From assembly GCA_027577415.1 (NCBI GenBank), contig JANBQS010000875.1, positions 1 to 10,979 of the forward strand: a stretch of 10,979 nt of DNA. The letters are read 5' to 3'. Numbering within the stretch: position 1 is the stretch's first letter; each line of letters starts with the position of its first letter. Below the pieces are notes generated by a model. The model searched no databases. It was not told where the DNA came from and saw nothing but the letters and a program-made list of their open reading frames with translations. This DNA is from Coemansia sp. RSA 922. Lineage: Eukaryota > Kickxellomycota > Kickxellomycetes > Kickxellales > Kickxellaceae. Position numbers and translations under genes: made by a program. Shown piece by piece: positions 6,796-10,979 of this stretch.

Positions 6796-6801
6796 TTTAT
6801 A
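6796..6801 (-). promoter_or_regulatory. TATA box candidate of the GPI-protein gene
   Basis: On the minus strand this reads TATAAA, about 185 bp upstream of the ATG. Between it and the start lies a long C/T-rich (coding strand) leader at about 6640-6780. Confidence 0.45.
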
Positions 6802-6892
6802 CAAGCGCCTCTAGATAATCATGGCGTCGCCTGCTTGCTTTGGTCGTCATACTCCAAGCATTTGGAAGGAGTGAGGGCAAGAGTGAAAAAAA

Positions 6893-7120
6893 ATGGCTCG
6901 CTTGATTCTTGCCAATGACCTATTTGGCAAAATATCATTGTTTTGGTTTGTTGCCTTTGGATTGTGCCTGACAGTGTCTCTTAGAACGACCTCTGCTGAG
7001 CCACTCGGTGCGCGCCATTTCACGGTTTGTTTTTGCAATGCAAACGCCATTTTACAGCCGCAGGAGCACAATCACGGGCTGTTGCTGATACGCTGCTATG
7101 TCGAGACAATTCTTCTCTGA
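6893..7120 (+). CDS. Possible small secreted protein (75 aa), weak
   Basis: An ATG in very good context (AAA before, G after) opens a 75-codon frame ending at TGA 7118-7120. The N-terminus has a hydrophobic core at about 14-30 (ISLFWFVAFGLCLTVSL) followed by TTSAEP, which resembles a signal peptide with cleavage near residue 35. The remaining 40 residues hold three cysteines (46, 48, 68). The gene would be divergent from the GPI-protein gene, sharing a spacer of about 280 bp. No homologous family is recognised and no TATA box was found, so a chance frame is quite possible. Confidence 0.2.
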   Translation: MARLILANDLFGKISLFWFVAFGLCLTVSLRTTSAEPLGARHFTVCFCNANAILQPQEHNHGLLLIRCYVETILL

Positions 7121-7457
7121 AAGTGGGCTTGCGAGGCTGGCACGACTCACTGAACCGCTCTCCCTTACTACACTACAACATAAAGTTTTCTTGGAAGAGT
7201 CCGGGGTGCCGGTGTTGGTTGGAGAGATAGTCCGGCCGTTTGTGGCGATGTCAACTTAGGCTCGGCTTAATATGGACACAACGCTCATTGACAAACGTCA
7301 TATGCCAATAAAGGAGGCATCTTTTTTGCTGCCATTTGCGAAAAAAGAAACAAACAAACAAGTAAAAAGCGAAATACGTACATGGAAACATAAAAGGTAA
7401 GAAGGGTAGAGACCTAGGGTGTTTTTGATTACCCGTTTGGGGGTGGAGACATAGCGG
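7121..7457. other. Spacer downstream of the universal stress protein gene
   Basis: 3' flank of the minus-strand stress-protein gene. It holds an AATAAA at 7308-7313 and A-rich stretches at 7340-7375 on the plus strand. No gene or RNA is recognised. Confidence 0.5.
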
Positions 7458-8096
7458 TTATTCGGTCTCGCACGGCTTAGCCGTGCCATTCGGCACGATG
7501 ACGATAGGAATGGTACTGTGGTGCAAGACGTACTCTGCGACACTGCCCATCAGATAGCGCTTTAAGGAGCCACGACCATGCGTGCCCATGATCATCATCG
7601 TCGGCTTCTTAATATTAGAGCTCGCCACGAGCACCTCTTTGGGATTCCCAATCAAGCACACGCCCTTGACGACAAACCCATCCCGCTGCAACCTCTCCGC
7701 ATACGGCAGCAAGATCTTGCGACAACGCTCCTTTGCGTCTTCATCCATTTGCAATTTGCCATCAGGCGCCACTGCCGCATCCGCCGATGTCTTCCATAGC
7801 TTGGATTCTGGCTGTACGTTGACGAGAACTACCAAGTCCTTCCTCCGGCGCAAAATACGCTCGGCTGCCCAAGCAACTACTGTCTCGCTGTTGGCGCTTC
7901 CGTCTATGGCGATTGCGATGGCACGGTCAAAGTCAGAGTACTCGACATCGTCCTTGTGGATGGGTACTACGGTTTTATGCCGCTCTATTTTAGGTGCGCT
8001 GCGCGAGAGAAGGGCCGAGAGATCATCGTCGTCTTCCTCCATCTGCGTATCAGCAGCTGGCGCCTTTTCTGAAATCGAAATGCCCTTCTGGTTCAT
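7458..8096 (-). CDS. Universal stress protein (UspA domain, ATP-binding type)
   Basis: 212 aa from ATG 8096 (MNQKGISI, A at -3) to TAA at 7458-7460. The open frame extends 30 codons further up but contains no ATG. The N-terminal tail of about 57 residues is disordered and acidic (MEEDDDDLSALL at 19-30). The USP domain spans about 58-202: first strand RAIAIAIDGS (59-67, with the Asp that usually contacts adenine), helix ETVVAWAAERIL, strand LVVLVNV, helix around 120-139, strand FVVKGVCLIG, and the ATP motif G-x2-G-x9-G-S (171-185, GTHGRGSLKRYLMGS), then IPIVIV. The full motif suggests the nucleotide-binding MJ0577-like subgroup. USPs are homodimers or heterodimers in stress or energy sensing; the specific role is unknown here. 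A TATA-like sequence only 6-14 bp above the ATG hints that some transcripts could start inside the ORF and use Met19. Confidence 0.9.
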   Translation of the reverse strand: MNQKGISISEKAPAADTQMEEDDDDLSALLSRSAPKIERHKTVVPIHKDDVEYSDFDRAIAIAIDGSANSETVVAWAAERILRRRKDLVVLVNVQPESKLWKTSADAAVAPDGKLQMDEDAKERCRKILLPYAERLQRDGFVVKGVCLIGNPKEVLVASSNIKKPTMMIMGTHGRGSLKRYLMGSVAEYVLHHSTIPIVIVPNGTAKPCETE

Positions 8097-8101
8097 TATA
8101 A

Positions 8102-8110
8102 CTTTATATA
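8102..8110 (-). promoter_or_regulatory. TATA-like element next to the stress-protein start
   Basis: On the minus strand this reads TATATAAAG, ending about 5 bp before the ATG at 8096. That is too close to serve that ATG if initiation occurs about 30 bp or more downstream. It may be chance AT-richness, or it may drive a shorter isoform starting at 8042. Confidence 0.3.
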
Positions 8111-8365
8111 AAAGAGTCGTTATGCGCAATGTACGCCGCTGGATTGCAAAATACGCGAATGTGAGGAAAAAGAAAAAATAATACAAATTTTATAAAGCTA
8201 GATAAGCAAAGGCGCGGAATATGCGTGAGCGGAGAAGCCGGCGGACTTTGCCTCCCCCCACACCCTTAATGCACTAATTCCTGCGATCAATTAGCGCGGG
8301 CGGAATCAAGTTGAGAGGGTTGGCGATTGCCGAAGTTGTGCACATATCGCCTTTGTTTGCAAGTC

Positions 8366-8393
8366 TAGAGCGGAAATTAAGCAAACCGCTCTA
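8366..8393. promoter_or_regulatory. Perfect inverted repeat with CGG-N12-CCG
   Basis: TAGAGCGG (8366-8373) and CCGCTCTA (8386-8393) are exact reverse complements around a 12-nt AT-rich spacer. The inner CGG...CCG triplets have the form recognised by dimeric fungal Zn2Cys6 regulators. The spacing differs from the best-known ones (Gal4 N11, Put3 N10). Confidence 0.4.
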
Positions 8394-9479
8394 TGGTGCG
8401 TAAACCCCGAGTCAATACTCCTGGAAGCACTTTTTCATTACTAGTAAAAAAGCCAATCGGACGACTCTGTAGAGCACATGTTGCGTGTGAAGTGAGCGAG
8501 ATGGTGTGTCCAAATATGAGAGCTAGTCAGGCGACTAGTGGCGGTGCATAAATGAAGTACTCGGGCATTGTGTGGAGCACGCTTCCTATATCTCCAGATG
8601 GTGGCAACATCCAATTAATTTTGAACACTGGGCTTGAGCAAAACAGGGCATATCATCGGGGGCAATCGGCAGCTTTAGAGCACATATTCGTGCCTCGCTG
8701 TTCGGTGTTTGCCTAATGTGGACTAGCAATAAATGCTTAATAATCGAAAATGCGTGAATGGAAATATCCTTACTAGTGCAGTTAGATGGTAAAGTAGGAT
8801 CTGCAATCTAAGAAAAAAGGTAAAATCACAGGTACTTGCAGAGGTGGGCATATGAGCCTGATGGTTGGATGGCGATGGCGCAATCGCTTGCTGGGGGATG
8901 TGGGGAGAGGAGCAACCGAGACCCATGTGAACGGGCATGCGCACATAACTGCAACCCGGTCAAAGCTCCTTTGGTTGGGGGGAAGGAAAAGGAAAGCGCC
9001 TGGTCATCTATAGCTGATGTGTTTCTTTGTAGCCTCTTGGTGAAGAAAAGAGCGCCACCCTCCCAGTCAAGCTCATCGCTCATGGCCGGCCGGCGTTGAC
9101 TGCGGGAGAGTACTTGCTAACTGTGACTTTTCCAACCACGAATCGCTCTTTTTGCACATGGAGAGCGAGGGGAATTCCGGGACGATGTACAAGCACAGCC
9201 AAATGTAGCAGCCAAGCGTCAATCCCTCCCAATAGCAGGGAAGGTCGATTAGTCAGACAGAGGGTGGGAAGCGATAAGAACTAGAGAGGATAAATTCGAT
9301 TGGCTGCCCTTGCTCCCGCACACCGACCAGGCGCGCGCATTTAGTCGGCAGCAAAAAGCGGAAAGAAAGAGGACCTAAAAAGAACTTGTTCCCCCCCCCA
9401 CGCCCAGCCTATTTTTTCTCCCTTGGCTCCCAGGGATAATTTACGCCTCTCTTGACTCTTCTTTTTTGTTCTTCTATTA

Positions 9480-9530
9480 ATGCTCGCTCTTTTTCTAATT
9501 CGCTTTATTTATTTTATTCACTCCGATTAG
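9480..9530 (+). CDS. Upstream ORF in the bZIP leader (16 codons)
   Basis: ATG at 9480 opens MLALFLIRFIYFIHSD and stops at TAG 9528-9530, 23 nt before the main ATG at 9554. It lies in a C/T-rich stretch that looks like transcribed leader, and is the only ATG between the C9 run and the main start. Fungal and animal bZIP regulators of the Gcn4/ATF4 kind are commonly controlled by such uORFs. The peptide itself is hydrophobic. Whether the transcript includes it is not shown by the sequence. Confidence 0.45.
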   Translation: MLALFLIRFIYFIHSD

Positions 9531-9553
9531 CAGTCACTTTACACATATCGTAA

Positions 9554-10705
9554 ATGTCGGATTACAACGCTCTGAGCCAGCTCTTTCGCTTAAATCCAGA
9601 TTCGCCCCAGGCTCACATGCTTAGCACTCAAGAGCTGCAGGACGATCTGGCCCTATGGGGCTCCGTCCAGTTCCAGCTGGAGCCCATGGGCGACGAGCAG
9701 CTTCACAGCCAGGACAAGGCCATCAAGAGCCTGGCCTCCGCCGCTACGCAGGGAAGCGTAGACATGGTTTCAGCTGCAGAGAGCGCCTCGGCATGGAACA
9801 GCTTTATGCACATACACACTCAGGAGCCGCTGTCGCCGCAGGGCAACCCGCTCGACTTTATGATGGGTGGAACTACTACTACCGACTTTCTGAGCGCTCT
9901 TGCTGCCGCACCTATCACACCACAGCAATGGGCCCAGTTTGCTCAGCAGCCGCCTAGTACTCCTGCATATGTTAGCAATGTGCCTATTGCACCGCAGTCG
10001 CTGGGGGTTGTACCGACTGCCAGTCCCACTAAGCTGGTGGCCGACGTGCCTGCACCGACGCCTGCACCGTCAATGTTCCGCTATCCTACTCTTATTCCCA
10101 AGGCGACCCTTCCTGGCGCTACCACTACTCCCGTTGTCACTGCTTCTACCTCCTCCTCTACCACATCTCGCCGGTCTTCGGCAAAGGCAAAGCTAGCTAC
10201 GCCTGCACCGGTTGCCGCTCCTATTGATGACACAGCCGAGGATGAAAAGCACGATTATGACGACGACGGCCAAGATCTAGAGGAGACGGGCGATGGTCGG
10301 CAAAGGGCAGCTAGCGACGACAAGCGGCGGCGCAATACCGCAGCCTCGGCAAGGTTCCGCGTCAAGAAGAAGCTCAAGGAGCAGGCGCTCGAGCGTACTG
10401 CCCGCGAGATGGGCGAAAAGGCGGCGGCCCTAGAGAGACGGGTGCAAGAGCTCGAGACTGAGACTCGTTGGTTAAAGTCGCTGATAGTTGACAAGGATCC
10501 AAATGTCCTCAGCAACATCCGCTGCCCCTGCCACCACCCGAACGGCTTGGACTTGAGCGCCAGTACATCTGCTAGCGCTCAGCACTCGCTGAGTCACCCT
10601 TACCACAGCCACGGCCTCAGTAACTTGCAGCCAACTCACCAGTATATTGTCCCCGCCCCTGCTCCCTCAACAGGAGAGCCGCCTCTGAAGCGGTCCAAGG
10701 TATAG
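9554..10705 (+). CDS. bZIP transcription factor of the Cys-3/MetR/Zip1 type
   Basis: 383 aa, ATG at 9554, TAG at 10703-10705. The basic region at about 256-273 carries N-x7-R (N261 to R269, NTAASARFR) followed by KKK, the signature of Neurospora CYS-3, Aspergillus MetR and fission yeast Zip1. The zipper heptads are L279, M286, L293, L300 and L307, with ETRWLKSLIVDK after it, close to the ETEnKWLK stretch of that group. The N-terminus (residues 1-45, LSQLFRLNPDS, ELQDDLALWGSVQF) and a long Pro/Thr/Ser/Ala middle are activation or regulatory segments. An acidic patch lies at 225-246. The tail has CPCHHP (324-329) and a C-terminal basic PPLKRSKV. Family members act in the nucleus on sulfur-assimilation, cadmium or stress genes and are often degraded via F-box ligases; that function here is inferred. 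CTG encodes conserved leucines (L32, L310). Confidence 0.9.
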   Translation: MSDYNALSQLFRLNPDSPQAHMLSTQELQDDLALWGSVQFQLEPMGDEQLHSQDKAIKSLASAATQGSVDMVSAAESASAWNSFMHIHTQEPLSPQGNPLDFMMGGTTTTDFLSALAAAPITPQQWAQFAQQPPSTPAYVSNVPIAPQSLGVVPTASPTKLVADVPAPTPAPSMFRYPTLIPKATLPGATTTPVVTASTSSSTTSRRSSAKAKLATPAPVAAPIDDTAEDEKHDYDDDGQDLEETGDGRQRAASDDKRRRNTAASARFRVKKKLKEQALERTAREMGEKAAALERRVQELETETRWLKSLIVDKDPNVLSNIRCPCHHPNGLDLSASTSASAQHSLSHPYHSHGLSNLQPTHQYIVPAPAPSTGEPPLKRSKV

Positions 10706-10979
10706 CGATACTCTCTCTTCCTGTTTAGTTGTGCATTTTACGTTATTAATACTCTGTTTAATTTTTTGACTCACTCTTGCTGGTAAAGCCGAGCTAGGGA
10801 TGAGTGGGAGAAAAAGAGATGGACAGAGGCACACTAGTGTGCTACAGCACTCAATGACCGGTACTCTAAATGTTGGGGGAGACTGGCCCGACAGCTGTGT
10901 GCTGTATGGACCCGGAGGTTGCCGCATTCGCCGATATCAGTTGCGGCATTCAGGCTATACTGAGCTAAATCCTTTTTTT
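10706..10979. other. 3' flank of the bZIP gene with palindromes
   Basis: The early part is T-rich 3' UTR. A perfect 14-bp palindrome GCACACTAGTGTGC lies at 10829-10842. TGCCGCA (10920-10926) and TGCGGCA (10942-10948) form an inverted repeat around a 15-nt spacer, and the wider copies TTGCCGCATTC / TTGCGGCATTC also form a near-exact direct repeat. The window ends in a T7 run. No gene is recognised. Confidence 0.55.

Larger units (their letters stand above)
8097..9479. other. Long divergent promoter region between the stress-protein and bZIP genes
   Basis: About 1.4 kb between divergent genes. It contains a perfect 8-bp inverted repeat (8366-8393), a 10-bp palindrome TTACTAGTAA (8438-8447), a CTAGTC/GACTAG hairpin with 4-nt loop (8523-8538), and a direct repeat TAGAGCACAT (8470-8479 and 8676-8685). 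There are three ACTAGT sites within 340 bp, and a C9 homopolymer (9391-9399) at the switch from purine-rich to pyrimidine-rich DNA that probably marks the start of the bZIP leader. ATG frames of 54 codons (8552-8716, +) and 85 codons (9083 down to 8826, -) exist but have no recognisable features. Confidence 0.5.

Noticed and set aside
8097..8186. 30-residue hydrophobic extension of the universal stress protein that could look like a signal anchor
   Set aside because: The extension begins at a TTG and has no ATG. The hydrophobic residues come from an A/T-rich leader.
8552..8716. 54-codon plus-strand ATG frame in the long promoter region
   Set aside because: A frame of this length is expected by chance, the start context is weak (T at -3), and no targeting or domain feature is visible.
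8826..9083. 85-codon minus-strand frame with good start context (MSDELDWEGG)
   Set aside because: The first part looks protein-like, but the rest is low-information sequence with no family features and no promoter signal, and it overlaps an equally long frame on the other strand.
10930..10979. Minus-strand GGATTTAGCTCAGT at the window end resembles the 5' half of a tRNA
   Set aside because: No B box, T arm or matching acceptor strand follows, and the stems do not fold as a tRNA.

Overview
The window reads as eukaryotic, and specifically fungal, nuclear DNA. The evidence is an RGS/Rax1-type membrane protein, a Cys-3/MetR/Zip1-type bZIP factor, a Ser-rich GPI-anchored wall-type protein, a nuclear tRNA-Leu with internal promoter boxes and a Pol III T-run, TATA boxes, pyrimidine-rich leaders, and single-ORF genes spaced a few hundred bases apart. 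An early-diverging lineage such as Kickxellomycotina is my impression only; nothing seen here proves it. The code appears standard: the tRNA reads CUG as leucine, and CTG falls at expected Leu positions in the bZIP gene.

Layout: positions 1-273 hold the 3' end of a zinc-type NADP-dependent oxidoreductase gene (+). Next come a repeat-bearing spacer and a tRNA-Leu(CAG) at 694-774. From 1331 to about 4100 lies a tandem pair of paralogous small-protein genes on the minus strand (A, 120 aa; B, 134 aa). Their promoters and leaders are about 93% identical over about 475 bp, yet their coding regions have diverged almost completely after the first few codons. Positions 4337-4562 hold a probable broken coding remnant. 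Three further minus-strand genes follow: a Rax1-like RGS membrane protein (4738-5817), a secreted GPI-type Ser/Pro-rich protein (6004-6612) and a universal stress protein (7458-8096). A long spacer with inverted repeats leads to a plus-strand bZIP gene (9554-10705), which is preceded by a 16-codon upstream ORF.

These are independent monocistronic genes, not an operon. One possible functional link stands out. Both paralog promoters keep a 9/10 match to the CYS3-type bZIP site ATGRYRYCAT just upstream of the TATA box, and a bZIP of that family is encoded in the same window. This is a hypothesis from sequence reading. The most unusual structure is the A/B gene pair, with conserved control DNA driving strongly diverged proteins, which suggests promoter gene conversion, diversifying selection on the protein, or both.
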